From assembly GCF_007474535.1 (NCBI RefSeq), contig NZ_VKNW01000009.1, positions 124,001 through 188,000 on the forward strand: 64,000 bases of DNA. The letters are read 5' to 3'. Under the pieces are notes generated by a model. It saw nothing but the letters and a program-made list of their open reading frames with translations, was not told where the DNA came from and ran no database searches. The DNA comes from Chryseobacterium echinoideorum (GTDB taxonomy: Bacteria > Bacteroidota > Bacteroidia > Flavobacteriales > Weeksellaceae). The translations under genes and the position numbers were made by a program. Below are positions 27,590 through 36,958 of the stretch, piece after piece (position 1 is the first letter of the stretch; each line of letters opens with the position of its first letter).

Positions 27590-27897
27590 AATTAATACAA
27601 TTTTTAAAGTTAAAATAATTTTTTCCCTACCTGTACAGTTTTGCCTAGAATAAAATGTACAGACAGGATGATGCATCATTTGACAATAAAAAAGAAATAC
27701 ACTTACAACAGATTGTCGTAAAACGTTTGCGAACTTCTCATCTGTGTCATGGTACAAACTTAGAAAATTTATTCTGTGAAAAGTGCAAAAGAAATTCAGC
27801 AAATTTTGATGTTTTTTTTCACAAGAAAATTTTCACCGGATAATTTGTTTTTTTTTACTTTAGCAAAAAATATTTTTTTTCATCATTTGCGTTTTTT

Positions 27898-27934
27898 AAT
27901 TCCCTGTAATTTTTACGGGGAATTTTGTTTTTAA
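27898..27934 (+). terminator. Orphan terminator-like hairpin
   Basis: AATTCCCTGTAA and TTACGGGGAATT form a 12-bp stem with one G-U pair around a T-rich loop, followed by TTGTTTTTA. No plus-strand gene ends nearby, so it may end a small RNA or a short leader transcript. Confidence 0.55.
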
Positions 27935-28301
27935 TCGTTCAAAAGTTTAATTTTAACCTATATTGAATAGGGCAATGACTGGCAAGAGTGGTTTTGCAGT
28001 AATAATTATTTAAAAGAAAATTCTCTAATCTGAAAAGTTTTTACATGGATATTGGTTGATAATTATTTCTCATTAGAAATTAATTCTTTTGAAAATTATC
28101 TAATAATTGAGTAGTAAATTTTCTTCCTATTGAATTCTTCCTGTCTATGTAAGAAAGCAACCAGACAGGCAATTGAACCAATAAATAATAAAACCCAGAA
28201 TAACCCCTTCAAAAAACCAATTAACCCTCAATATTTTCAAATATTTTTACAATTTAATATTAAAATATAGGGGTAGATCAATTTCAAATATATTTTTTGT
28301 T

Positions 28302-28309
28302 TAAATTTG
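28302..28309 (+). promoter_or_regulatory. Candidate -7 element of glnN
   Basis: TAAATTTG matches TANNTTTG and lies 21 nt before the glnN ATG. No TTG is present 19 nt upstream, so the promoter may be weak or activated. Confidence 0.55.
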
Positions 28310-28330
28310 CAATATAAAACCAAACCTAAT

Positions 28331-30526
28331 ATGTCAACCTTAAGATTTAAAGCGTTAGAAACTTTACCATTCAAGGACTTTAGAAAAGATAATTCTGTTG
28401 AAGTTCCTGTGAAATTATCAGAATTATTTTGTCAGAATGTTTTCTCAGAAGAAACAATGAGAGAATATTTAACGAAAGAAGCGTTCCAGTCTATTATGGA
28501 TGCTGTGAAAAAAGGAAGCAAAATCCAAAGACACATTGCAGATCAGGTTGCCGTAGCAATGAAAGATTGGGCAATGAGCAAAGGAGTAACTCATTATACA
28601 CACTGGTTTCAGCCTTTAACAGGATCTACTGCAGAAAAGCACGACTCATTCTTTACTCCGATTGAAGGCGGAAGAGCCATCGAAAGATTCAGCGGAAATT
28701 TATTGATCCAACAGGAGCCGGATGCATCTTCTTTCCCGAACGGAGGTATTAGAAACACTTTTGAAGCAAGAGGTTACACCGCATGGGATCCTACATCTCC
28801 GGCTTTTATTATGGGAACCACATTATGCATCCCTTCCATTTTCATTTCTTATACAGGAGAAACTTTAGACTATAAAGCACCTCTTTTAAGAGCTTTGAAC
28901 GCTGTAGACGAAGCTGCGACCAACGTAATGCAGTATTTCGATAAAAATGTATCAAAAGTAACTCCTACTCTAGGGTGGGAACAGGAATATTTCTTGGTAG
29001 ATTCTGCATTATACCAGTCTCGTCCGGATTTAGTTTTAACCGGCAAGACTTTGTTAGGACATTCTCCTGCAAAAGGGCAGCAATTGGACGACCATTATTT
29101 CGGATCAATTCCTACACGAGTAATGAATTTTATGAAAGAATTGGAAGTTGAATGCATGAAATTGGGTATTCCTGTAACAACAAGACACAATGAGGTAGCT
29201 CCCAACCAATTTGAGCTGGCTCCAATGTTTGAAGAAGTGAATGTTGCTGTTGACCACAACTCTTTATTGATGGACGTTATGGCGAGAACTGCTCACAGAC
29301 ACCATTTCCACATTTTATTTCACGAAAAACCTTTCGCAGGAGTAAACGGAAGCGGAAAGCATAACAACTGGTCTTTGGCAACCAACACAGGAGAGAACCT
29401 TTTGAGCCCTGGAAAAAATCCTAAGAAAAACTTACAGTTTTTAACATTCTTCGTCAATACAATCAAAGCAGTTCACGAATATGCAGATCTTTTAAGAGCA
29501 AGCATCGCTTCTGCAAGCAACGATCACAGATTAGGTGCAAACGAAGCTCCACCGGCAATTATTTCTGTATTTATCGGAAGCCAGCTGTTCAGAGTCTTGG
29601 AAGAGCTTGAAAAAGTAACGGAAGGCAAACTTTCTCCGGACGAAAAAACAGATTTAAAACTAAATGTGGTAGGAAAAATACCTGAAATCTTGCTGGACAA
29701 TACCGATAGAAACAGAACTTCACCATTTGCATTTACAGGAAATAAATTTGAAATCAGAGCGGTAGGATCTTCTGCAAACTGCGCAGAATCTATGACCGTA
29801 ATGAATACGATTGCTGCAAAACAATTAAACGACTTTAAAAAAGAAGTAGATGCTTTAATTGAAAAAGGACTGAAAAAAGACGAAGCCATCTTCAATGTAT
29901 TGAGAGAATATATCAAAAAGTGTAAAAACATCATGTTTGAAGGTGACGGATATTCTGATGACTGGGCTCTGGAAGCTGAAAAAAGAGGTCTTAACAACTT
30001 AAAAACTACTCCGGAAGCTCTTAAACAGGAAATGGACGAAAAATTCCTTGCTCTATATGAGGAAATGGGAATTTTCACCCACAGAGAAGTAGAAGCAAGA
30101 AACGAAATAAAACTAGAAAAATATTCTACCGTTATTGATATTGAGGCAAGAGTACTAAGTGACATCGCAAGAAACCACATCATTCCTTCTGCTTTAAATT
30201 ATCAGAACAGACTGATCGAAAACGTAAAAGGACTAAAAGAAATATTTGGAGATAAAGAATTCAGACCTTTAGCAAAAGAACAAATGAGTCTGATTACAAG
30301 TATTTCTGAAAACATTTCTAAAATGAAGCTGGGTGTTGAAGATCTTATCAAAGCAAGAGAAACTGCGAAAGCAATAACAGATAGCCAAAAACAGGCAGAA
30401 GACTACTGCAACAAAGTGAAACCTTTATTCGATATCATCAGAGATGCTTCTGATGATCTTGAAATGATGATAGATGATGAACTTTGGCCAATGACAAAAT
30501 ACAGAGAAATGTTATTCACGAGATAA
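28331..30526 (+). CDS. glnN: Glutamine synthetase type III
   Basis: A 731-residue GSIII enzyme that makes glutamine from glutamate, ammonia and ATP. GSIII hallmarks are its length (about 730, versus 450 for GSI), THYTHWFQPLTGSTAEKHDSF near residue 87, GWEQEYFLVD near 216, RHNEVAPNQFELAP near 280, and KHNNWSLATNTGENL near 340. ATG 28331 (MSTLRFKALE) is chosen over an upstream TTG that overlaps the -7 box. It is monocistronic, with a terminator 26 nt downstream. GSIII is the usual form in Bacteroidota. Confidence 0.96.
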   Translation: MSTLRFKALETLPFKDFRKDNSVEVPVKLSELFCQNVFSEETMREYLTKEAFQSIMDAVKKGSKIQRHIADQVAVAMKDWAMSKGVTHYTHWFQPLTGSTAEKHDSFFTPIEGGRAIERFSGNLLIQQEPDASSFPNGGIRNTFEARGYTAWDPTSPAFIMGTTLCIPSIFISYTGETLDYKAPLLRALNAVDEAATNVMQYFDKNVSKVTPTLGWEQEYFLVDSALYQSRPDLVLTGKTLLGHSPAKGQQLDDHYFGSIPTRVMNFMKELEVECMKLGIPVTTRHNEVAPNQFELAPMFEEVNVAVDHNSLLMDVMARTAHRHHFHILFHEKPFAGVNGSGKHNNWSLATNTGENLLSPGKNPKKNLQFLTFFVNTIKAVHEYADLLRASIASASNDHRLGANEAPPAIISVFIGSQLFRVLEELEKVTEGKLSPDEKTDLKLNVVGKIPEILLDNTDRNRTSPFAFTGNKFEIRAVGSSANCAESMTVMNTIAAKQLNDFKKEVDALIEKGLKKDEAIFNVLREYIKKCKNIMFEGDGYSDDWALEAEKRGLNNLKTTPEALKQEMDEKFLALYEEMGIFTHREVEARNEIKLEKYSTVIDIEARVLSDIARNHIIPSALNYQNRLIENVKGLKEIFGDKEFRPLAKEQMSLITSISENISKMKLGVEDLIKARETAKAITDSQKQAEDYCNKVKPLFDIIRDASDDLEMMIDDELWPMTKYREMLFTR

Positions 30527-30552
30527 CATCTGTAAAGTTCCATATTAGTGAG

Positions 30553-30583
30553 AGTTCTCCGGGTTTTCCGGGGAACTTTTTTG
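30553..30583 (+). terminator. Rho-independent terminator after glnN
   Basis: AGTTCTCCGG and CCGGGGAACT pair with one G-U around a short loop, then six T. Confidence 0.85.
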
Positions 30584-30866
30584 TTAAAACCAATTTATTA
30601 TTTGATGGAATAAAATATTACGATTCGTAATAAACGGAATAGAAACAATCTATTTTGTTAAAAAATCTTAATAAAAAAAACCGCGGAATTACCATAAATG
30701 GGAGCCTGCGGTTTATTTTCTTTTAACATACATAAAAAATATGTTAAAATGTGTTAAATCAAGAACCTGACAATACTCATATACAGGAGCTTTTACTAGG
30801 AATATCTACTTTTGTATTGCTTTAAAGAAATAAATATTCCTTTTTAACACGGATAATAAAATTTAT
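30584..30866. other. Intergenic region with a hairpin and an inverted repeat
   Basis: AAACCGC/GCGGTTT at 30678-30714 encloses a 23-nt loop between A- and T-rich runs. TTAACATA/TATGTTAA at 30723-30747 is an 8-bp inverted repeat with a 9-nt gap, an operator-like site upstream of the C40 peptidase gene. A TACTTTTG -7 box lies at 30807-30814. Confidence 0.4.
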
Positions 30867-31559
30867 ATGAAGAAAAGAGTTTTGTTTTATTTAGTTGCTT
30901 TTGTTTCAACATTATCATTACAATCTTGCGTTACCAACTATGTGGTATCTAAACCAGCAACCTTCGCTAAAGAGTACAAAACAGATGCCAAACTTGCTGC
31001 AGTAGATATTCAATTAGAAAAAGATAAAAAATTGCTAATCAGTTCTTTTGTTTCTGAAAAAGCAGCCGCTTTATCGAATGCTAAAAATTCTTTGAAGAGT
31101 TTAGAAATTGCAAAAGCAATCAAGCATAGTAAAACAATTGATAATATTTTAGCTGAAGCTTCTACTTATTTGGGAACTCCTTACAGATACGGAGGAACTA
31201 CCAGAAACGGTATAGATTGCTCAGCATTTGTTCTTTCAGTATTCGGAGCCGCTGCAGGTCTTAGTCTGCCAAGAGTGGCTGCATCTCAGGCTCAGGAAGG
31301 AGAAAGTGTAGATAAAGAAAACCTACAGAAAGGTGATTTGATTTTCTTTTCTCACGGCAGAAGAATATCTCACGTAGGAATTGTAGAAGAAGTTACCGAA
31401 GAAGGAGAAATTAAATTTATTCACGCCGCAACTTCTAGAGGAGTCATGATTTCTTCGCTGAACGATTCTTATTGGGGACCTAAATATAGATTTGCCAAAA
31501 GAGTCATTAATGAGAACGGAGAAAATTATAATACCCTTGCATCTGCATCTGGATTTTAG
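30867..31559 (+). CDS. C40 (NlpC/P60) peptidase lipoprotein
   Basis: A 230-residue predicted lipoprotein with lipobox LQSC near residue 21. The NlpC/P60 catalytic domain is in the second half: NGIDCSAFVLSVFGAA (catalytic Cys near residue 115), ISHVGIVEEV (His near 168) and FIHAATSRGVM (third residue near 188). Such enzymes cut gamma-D-Glu-diaminopimelate bonds in cell-wall peptides, as E. coli MepS/Spr does. It is a single-gene unit closed by a bidirectional terminator. The target bond is inferred from the family. Confidence 0.9.
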   Translation: MKKRVLFYLVAFVSTLSLQSCVTNYVVSKPATFAKEYKTDAKLAAVDIQLEKDKKLLISSFVSEKAAALSNAKNSLKSLEIAKAIKHSKTIDNILAEASTYLGTPYRYGGTTRNGIDCSAFVLSVFGAAAGLSLPRVAASQAQEGESVDKENLQKGDLIFFSHGRRISHVGIVEEVTEEGEIKFIHAATSRGVMISSLNDSYWGPKYRFAKRVINENGENYNTLASASGF

Positions 31560-31583
31560 TCTTAAATAATTGATTATATAAAT

Positions 31584-31616
31584 AAAGCCATCAGTTTTTG
31601 ATGGCTTTAATTTTTT
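31584..31616. terminator. Bidirectional terminator
   Basis: A perfect AAAGCCATCA/TGATGGCTTT stem with flanking A- and T-runs lies between the converging C40 peptidase and pentapeptide-repeat genes. Confidence 0.88.
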
Positions 31617-31640
31617 ATTTAGAAGAAATAACAATTTGAA

Positions 31641-32222
31641 TTAGTTGTTTTTATCAATTTTAATATCGAAGGAGTGTAGAAGACCAGAAATTCCGGAAAG
31701 TGAAAACTGAGCATTTTTAAGCTTATTTCCGATAGGATTAATGATATAATTAAAGGAATCTCTGAGATCTGCATTTTCCAGATTGGTTTGATCGAAAACG
31801 GCTCCGCTTAAATCACAATTCAAGATAATAGAACCCGAAATATTTGCTTCGGAAAAATCTACTCCATTGAGCTTTGAATTTCTAAAAATTGTTTTTCTGA
31901 TATCAGCCTGATAAAAGATTGAATGATCTAAAATACAGTCTTCAAATTGAAAAGACATCCCGAATTTATTGCAGTCATTGAAAGACATCCCGAACATTTT
32001 ACAGTTTCTAAAAACAACATCGCGAAAAGCAGTTCCAATAAGTTTTGTCATGCTTAAATTACTTTCGATAAATTCGCAGCCAGTAAATTTAAAACCTGAA
32101 AGATTTGCATATTCAAAATTACAGTTCCGGAAAATACAGTTTTCATATTCGCCAGCTTCTAAAAGCTTCTGTTCGAGATCAATGTTTTTAAAGGTCTTAT
32201 CTGTAACATAAGTTTGTTTCAT
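31641..32222 (-). CDS. Pentapeptide repeat protein
   Basis: A 193-residue protein built of pentapeptide repeats of the A(D/N)LXX type over most of its length, for example FEYANLSGFKFTGCEFIESN near residue 35 and LSGAVFDQTNLENADLRDS near 138, which fold as a right-handed beta-helix. No signal peptide is seen. Some such proteins (Qnr) protect gyrase, but nothing here proves that; family members have many roles. It is a stand-alone gene between convergent units. Confidence 0.85.
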   Translation of the reverse strand: MKQTYVTDKTFKNIDLEQKLLEAGEYENCIFRNCNFEYANLSGFKFTGCEFIESNLSMTKLIGTAFRDVVFRNCKMFGMSFNDCNKFGMSFQFEDCILDHSIFYQADIRKTIFRNSKLNGVDFSEANISGSIILNCDLSGAVFDQTNLENADLRDSFNYIINPIGNKLKNAQFSLSGISGLLHSFDIKIDKNN

Positions 32223-32308
32223 AACTGTTTGTGATTTTATGGAACTTTAAATTGAGAAATTTTTATCAAAGAAATTTTCAGATATGGACGCACTTATTGT
32301 TTTGATAC

Positions 32309-33556
32309 TTACACCAAGCTGTTTTTATCTGCGTAATTTAACTTAAAAAAGATAAATGTCATGATTGAAAATGCAAGCAAAGAACTACCACCATAACTGA
32401 AGTAAGGCAAAGGAATACCCACCGTTGGAAAAAGCCCCATTACCATTCCTAAATTGATGGAAAAGTGCATGAACAGGATAGATGCAAAACAATATCCAAA
32501 AACTCTGTTAAACACCGATTTTTGCTGCTCTGAGAGATAATAAATTCTTCCAATGTAGATGAGATAAAAAAGTACCAGAATTGTACTGCCCAAAAAGCCC
32601 CATTCTTCACCTACCGTACAAAAAATATAGTCGGTTTCCTGCTCCGGGACAAATTTACCCTGCGTAACAGAGCCTTCTCTATAACCTTTTCCTGTAAGTC
32701 CACCAGATCCGATGGCTGTTTTAGAATATAATAAATTATAACCGGATGTGTCTCTGAATTCTTTTTCACCTTTATATAAAACCTCTACTCTTTCCTGCTG
32801 GTGTTTTGGTAATTTCTCAAAAATGATAGGCGAAATGAAAGACAAAGCCGCCAATCCCAAAACTACCGCAACGCCAGGTAACAAATTATAAACATTTTTG
32901 CGAAGAAATGCAGCATTAAAAAGAAACCAAAGCAAACCTATGATAATGATAAATACAGTAAAATACCATAGACTCCATCCTAAAGGATCATTAAGATAAT
33001 TGGCAATTAGAAAAACCGATGCGAAAAGTGTCCCGATTAAAAAAAGTTTCCCACTAAGCCCTTCCCTGTATAATGCTATGAAAAATGCCGTAAAAACGAG
33101 TAAAGAACCAACATCCGGAATTGACAGTACAACTACTGCTGGAATAGCAATAATACCTAAAACGGTCATTAAAGACTTTCTGTTGCTGAGATTAAATTCT
33201 GCTCCGGAAACGTAATTTGCTAACATCAGCGCAACTCCGATTTTGGAAAATTCTACAGGCTGCATTGTAAAGCTTCCGAACTTATACCAGTTTTTCTGTC
33301 CCAAAATTTCTGTTCCAAAAACGTGCAGACCTGCAAGCATCAACACACCGCCAATATAAATGATGCCCGACATATTCTCAAAAAATTTACTTCTGCTAAA
33401 AAAAATAACAATTCCTATAAAAATAGAAATCCCGAAAAACAAAAGCTGCTTTTTACCCAGCCCTTCATCAACACTATAAATGTTGGCAATAGCGAAAATA
33501 CAGAGCAAGAAATAAAGACCCAGCCCAAGTTTATCTATTCCTTCTGTCCATTTCAT
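32309..33556 (-). CDS. rodA: Rod shape-determining glycosyltransferase RodA
   Basis: A 415-residue SEDS-family membrane protein, the peptidoglycan glycosyltransferase of the elongation machinery. About ten spans are visible; conserved blocks are the QPVEFSKIGVALMLA segment near residue 97, GSGGLTGKGYREGS near 282, and the C-terminal GIPLPYFSYGGSSLLA near 380. It overlaps mrdA by 4 nt and is the last gene of the mreBCD-mrdA-rodA operon. No clear terminator follows before the next same-strand gene. Confidence 0.93.
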   Translation of the reverse strand: MKWTEGIDKLGLGLYFLLCIFAIANIYSVDEGLGKKQLLFFGISIFIGIVIFFSRSKFFENMSGIIYIGGVLMLAGLHVFGTEILGQKNWYKFGSFTMQPVEFSKIGVALMLANYVSGAEFNLSNRKSLMTVLGIIAIPAVVVLSIPDVGSLLVFTAFFIALYREGLSGKLFLIGTLFASVFLIANYLNDPLGWSLWYFTVFIIIIGLLWFLFNAAFLRKNVYNLLPGVAVVLGLAALSFISPIIFEKLPKHQQERVEVLYKGEKEFRDTSGYNLLYSKTAIGSGGLTGKGYREGSVTQGKFVPEQETDYIFCTVGEEWGFLGSTILVLFYLIYIGRIYYLSEQQKSVFNRVFGYCFASILFMHFSINLGMVMGLFPTVGIPLPYFSYGGSSLLAFSIMTFIFFKLNYADKNSLV

Positions 33557-35580
33557 TGTTTTAGGGTTTTTGGTGATTGAGACTTTAATTTTTTCTGTAA
33601 ATCTTCTTTCTTTTTCTTCACCTGATTTAGGCTGTCCTGTATTCTTTTAAGCTTTAATGAGTCCGGCTTTGGCTCTTTATAAAGTCCTTTTCTTTTAAGA
33701 TCGGCAATCCACTGTCTTTTATATTCCGGCATAAAGCTGGATGTCACCATTTTTTTATACAGATGTTCTCTTTTGAGATCCCCCATAATGTATTTTTCAG
33801 CAATAACCGTAGACGCAGGACCTGCCCATGTTGCCCCAAAACCGGCGTGTTCCATTACAGCAACTACAACAATCTTTGGTTTATCTGCAGGGGCAATCAA
33901 TACAAAAATTGAGTTATCTTTTCCTTGCGGAACCTGTGCAGTTCCGGTTTTTGCTAATTGTGTAAAATCGTTTGACTTCAATCCCCTTGCTGTTCCGGCG
34001 AGAACCACTGCCTCCATTCCTTTCAGTACAGGATCAAAATGTTTCTTATCTACTAAAGTCTGATGCCTCTTCTTAAATCTTGGATCCGGATTTGGCTTTC
34101 CGTCAATAGATTTTACGATGTGGGGGGTATAATACCAGCCTTTATTTGCAATTGCTGCTACATAATTGGCAAGCTGAATGGGAGTAACCAGTACATCTCC
34201 CTGTCCCATTCCGTTGTAGATAGCCCCGGTTGACATTTCGTCCCAGTCTTTAAAATCCTTTCTTTTGGAGCCGCTGGCTTTCATAATTGCTTTGAATCTT
34301 CTTTCGTAAAAATCTCCGGAAGGAATTCTTCCTTTTGCTCCAACAGCAAAATCGTTATTCAGAAATTCACCAACCCCGAAGCTGCTCATGATTTTCTTCC
34401 ATTCATCAACACCACGTGAAGGATTTCCGGGATATTTTTTAATTATCTTAATGAAAGCATAAGTAAAAAAACAGTTACTGGAAACCTGAATAGAAGGAAT
34501 AAGCGGATCTGCGCCGCCATGTCCTTTAATTCTTTTTCCTTTATAATAAAATCCACCTCCGCACGGAAAAATAGTATTTTCATCCATCACGCCCATTTGC
34601 ATTGCTGCCAAAGCAGTCAATAATTTAAAGGTTGATCCGGGAGGATAAGCTGCCTGTAAAGAACGGTCAAAAGTGGGCTTATTTTCGTAAATGGTATCTT
34701 TTGATAAAGCGTAAAGGTTTTTAGACTTGTTAGGCCCTGTAAAAAGATTGGGGTCAATGTCAGGTCCTGTTGCTGCCACCAAAACCTCACCGTTGTTAGG
34801 ATCAAGAGCTACAATTGCCCCGTGTTTGTTCACCAGCATTTCTTCTGCCATTCTCTGCAGATCATAGTCTATAGTTAACGTAATATCTTTTCCTGTTACG
34901 ACATCACGATCCAGCGTGCCGTTTTTGTACGGACCAACATTTCTCAGCTTGATATCTTTCTGAATATATTTGATACCCTTTATTCCTCTCAATTCTTTTT
35001 CATAAGATTTTTCCACGCCTGTTTTCCCAATGAGATCTCCCGGGAGATAATAGGTGGAATCTTTCTTGATTTCACGATCGTTAACTTCACTGGTATATCC
35101 CAATAAATTCCCTGAAGTAGAAACCTCATATTGTCTCTGAGGACGCTGAACGATATTGAATGCCGGATATTTGAAAATTATTTCCTGTACTCTTGCAATG
35201 TCTTCTCTGCTCAAATCTTTCAGAAAAGTCATTGGGGTGAGTTTGGAATAATATTTTTCGGTCTTAATTTTATTAATCCTGTTGATAAAATCCTTCTCTG
35301 TAATTTTAATTAAATTACAAAAAGCTGTAGTATCAAAATCCGGCTTCATCAATGCCTGAGTAAAAGACATTTCGTAAGCAGGCTGATTTCCGACCAAAAT
35401 TTTACCGTTTCTGTCGAATATAACACCTCTCTGCGGAATAACGTATTCAGTCTTAATGGAAGTATTGGCAGCATTAAGTGCATACCGATCGGTAAATAGT
35501 TGCAAATAAGAAAGTCTTGCTATAAAAATTACAGCAATGATAATAAGAATGGATAAGATTTTTAAATGACGTGGGTTCAA
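33553..35580 (-). CDS. mrdA: Penicillin-binding protein 2 (elongation transpeptidase)
   Basis: A 675-residue class B PBP with an N-terminal membrane anchor (residues 7-24), a dimerisation domain, and a transpeptidase domain. Active-site motifs are SxxK in PPGSTFKLLTA near residue 315, SxN in QVSSNCFFTYAF near 366, and KTG in LAKTGTAQVPQGKD near 542. Cross-links new glycan strands with RodA. It overlaps mreD by 4 nt and rodA by 4 nt. The C-terminus has a charged tail of about 50 residues rich in Lys and Gln. Confidence 0.94.
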   Translation of the reverse strand: MNPRHLKILSILIIIAVIFIARLSYLQLFTDRYALNAANTSIKTEYVIPQRGVIFDRNGKILVGNQPAYEMSFTQALMKPDFDTTAFCNLIKITEKDFINRINKIKTEKYYSKLTPMTFLKDLSREDIARVQEIIFKYPAFNIVQRPQRQYEVSTSGNLLGYTSEVNDREIKKDSTYYLPGDLIGKTGVEKSYEKELRGIKGIKYIQKDIKLRNVGPYKNGTLDRDVVTGKDITLTIDYDLQRMAEEMLVNKHGAIVALDPNNGEVLVAATGPDIDPNLFTGPNKSKNLYALSKDTIYENKPTFDRSLQAAYPPGSTFKLLTALAAMQMGVMDENTIFPCGGGFYYKGKRIKGHGGADPLIPSIQVSSNCFFTYAFIKIIKKYPGNPSRGVDEWKKIMSSFGVGEFLNNDFAVGAKGRIPSGDFYERRFKAIMKASGSKRKDFKDWDEMSTGAIYNGMGQGDVLVTPIQLANYVAAIANKGWYYTPHIVKSIDGKPNPDPRFKKRHQTLVDKKHFDPVLKGMEAVVLAGTARGLKSNDFTQLAKTGTAQVPQGKDNSIFVLIAPADKPKIVVVAVMEHAGFGATWAGPASTVIAEKYIMGDLKREHLYKKMVTSSFMPEYKRQWIADLKRKGLYKEPKPDSLKLKRIQDSLNQVKKKKEDLQKKLKSQSPKTLKQ

Positions 35581-36083
35581 ACTTTTTGTTTGATTTTAAA
35601 GATTAATGCGTAAATAATGATAAATATAAAGGAAATACCTGTAGTTACCAACACATTAAGCAAGATTTCAAAAACTCTGCTGAATTTAAAGAACTCAATA
35701 TACTGCACAAAAAGCTGATGCAGAAAAATACTTGACAACAAAAAAAGCAAAAACTGTGACCATTGTAAGGACTGAAAAGAGAAAAAATCTGTGGAAGTAT
35801 CTGTGGAAGTACGAAAAATTAAAGTCCTGAAATAAGCAATGAATGTTGTGGCAAAAGCATTAATACCTCCCGTATTTAGAAAAGTATCAATGACAAGTCC
35901 TATCAAAAAACTTAAAGCCAGAAACTGAAATTTATTTCTGAAAAAGGGATAAAACATAACAAATACAGGATAGAGAACTGGTGTATATTGACCGAATATC
36001 ACAATCCTATTCAAAACAAAAATTTGTAATGAAACCAGAAAAGCCATTATCAAAATATCGGTAAATATAGTTCTGCTAATCAT
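35577..36083 (-). CDS. mreD: Rod shape-determining protein MreD
   Basis: A 168-residue polytopic membrane protein with five to six hydrophobic segments, lying between mreC and mrdA and overlapping both (8 nt and 4 nt). MreD sequences are weakly conserved, so the call rests on size, topology and the fixed gene order. It links MreC to the elongation complex. Confidence 0.85.
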   Translation of the reverse strand: MISRTIFTDILIMAFLVSLQIFVLNRIVIFGQYTPVLYPVFVMFYPFFRNKFQFLALSFLIGLVIDTFLNTGGINAFATTFIAYFRTLIFRTSTDTSTDFFSFQSLQWSQFLLFLLSSIFLHQLFVQYIEFFKFSRVFEILLNVLVTTGISFIFIIIYALIFKIKQKV

Positions 36084-36930
36084 GTTCTTTTTTTATTACA
36101 GCTTGCATGGTATCCTGTATTTTCTGAACCTCAGCTTTTTTTAGGTTTTTTACTACATACACTTTATTGAGCGCACCCATTTTTTCACTAAGCTCCACAG
36201 AAATATCCCAGAAACCTGTTTTATTATCTACGGAATAACCTGCAATTGTCCCGATCATCACCCCTTTAGGGAAAATAGCAGATTTGCCGTCGGTTTCAAT
36301 GGTGTCTCCTATCTTGAGAGAGACATATTTAGGAACATCGGATAGGTGCATAAGACGGGAGTTTTCTCCTCTCCATGTCAGTGTTCCGAAATATCCTGAA
36401 TTTTTTAAAGCGGCATTAATCCTGATTTTATTCACACTTAGAACCGACTGAACCAATGCATAACTGTCGGTAGAGTTGATCACAATTCCGGCAATCCCTT
36501 TAGGCGCCATTACCCCCATCTGCGGAAAAACGCCGTCTCTTCTCCCTCGATTGATGGTAAAATAATTGTCTCTCCTGTTGATGCTGTTGAAAACAATTTC
36601 TCCGTCAACAAAAGTATAAATCTGTCCGCCACCCAGAGTATCGTGGACCTTTCTAAATTGCGGATAATTTGCTCCTCTTTTTCCGTAAAGCTCTATCATT
36701 AGTGCCTTATTCTGAGCAACAAGATCTTCGTTGGTTTTTTTCAGTTTTAAATAAGAAACGCCTTCATCAATATACCCAGAGACTCTGGAATTGAACGCCG
36801 CAGTTTGTCCGGCAAGCCAGGATTTCTGCATTGCATTTTTAGAAAATATCAGAACAATCGCAATAATTTGCAGGAAAATAAAGAATACAAAAAGCGCATT
36901 CTTAGAAAATAATCTCAGCAAAAATCCCAT
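36076..36930 (-). CDS. mreC: Rod shape-determining protein MreC
   Basis: A 284-residue protein with one N-terminal span (residues 10-29), a coiled-coil region (residues 55-85) and a periplasmic beta domain (NSINRRDNYFTINRGRRDGVFPQMGVM near residue 113, then GIAGIVI). It anchors PBP2 in the elongation machinery. It follows mreB by 28 nt and overlaps mreD by 8 nt. Confidence 0.92.
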   Translation of the reverse strand: MGFLLRLFSKNALFVFFIFLQIIAIVLIFSKNAMQKSWLAGQTAAFNSRVSGYIDEGVSYLKLKKTNEDLVAQNKALMIELYGKRGANYPQFRKVHDTLGGGQIYTFVDGEIVFNSINRRDNYFTINRGRRDGVFPQMGVMAPKGIAGIVINSTDSYALVQSVLSVNKIRINAALKNSGYFGTLTWRGENSRLMHLSDVPKYVSLKIGDTIETDGKSAIFPKGVMIGTIAGYSVDNKTGFWDISVELSEKMGALNKVYVVKNLKKAEVQKIQDTMQAVIKKEHD

Positions 36931-36958
36931 TCCGATAAAAAGTCGTAAAAATTAAAAA

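Larger units (their letters stand above)
27590..28330. other. Long non-coding region between the small peptide gene and glnN
   Basis: No protein gene is supported across 740 nt. It holds CAAACTTA (minus TAAGTTTG) at 27755-27762, a plus-strand terminator-like hairpin at 27898-27934 with no gene in front of it, an inverted repeat CCTGTCT/AGACAGG at 28140-28169, and the glnN -7 box at 28302-28309. Confidence 0.5.

Noticed and set aside
27590..27802. Longer form of the small secreted peptide gene
   Set aside because: A clean signal peptide begins only at 27589; the upstream 71 codons are not protein-like.
28307..28330. TTG start of glnN
   Set aside because: It overlaps the -7 promoter box; ATG 28331 gives the family N-terminus.
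29524..30183. 219-codon antisense frame in glnN
   Set aside because: Opposes an intact conserved enzyme and has Ser/Leu-rich shadow composition.
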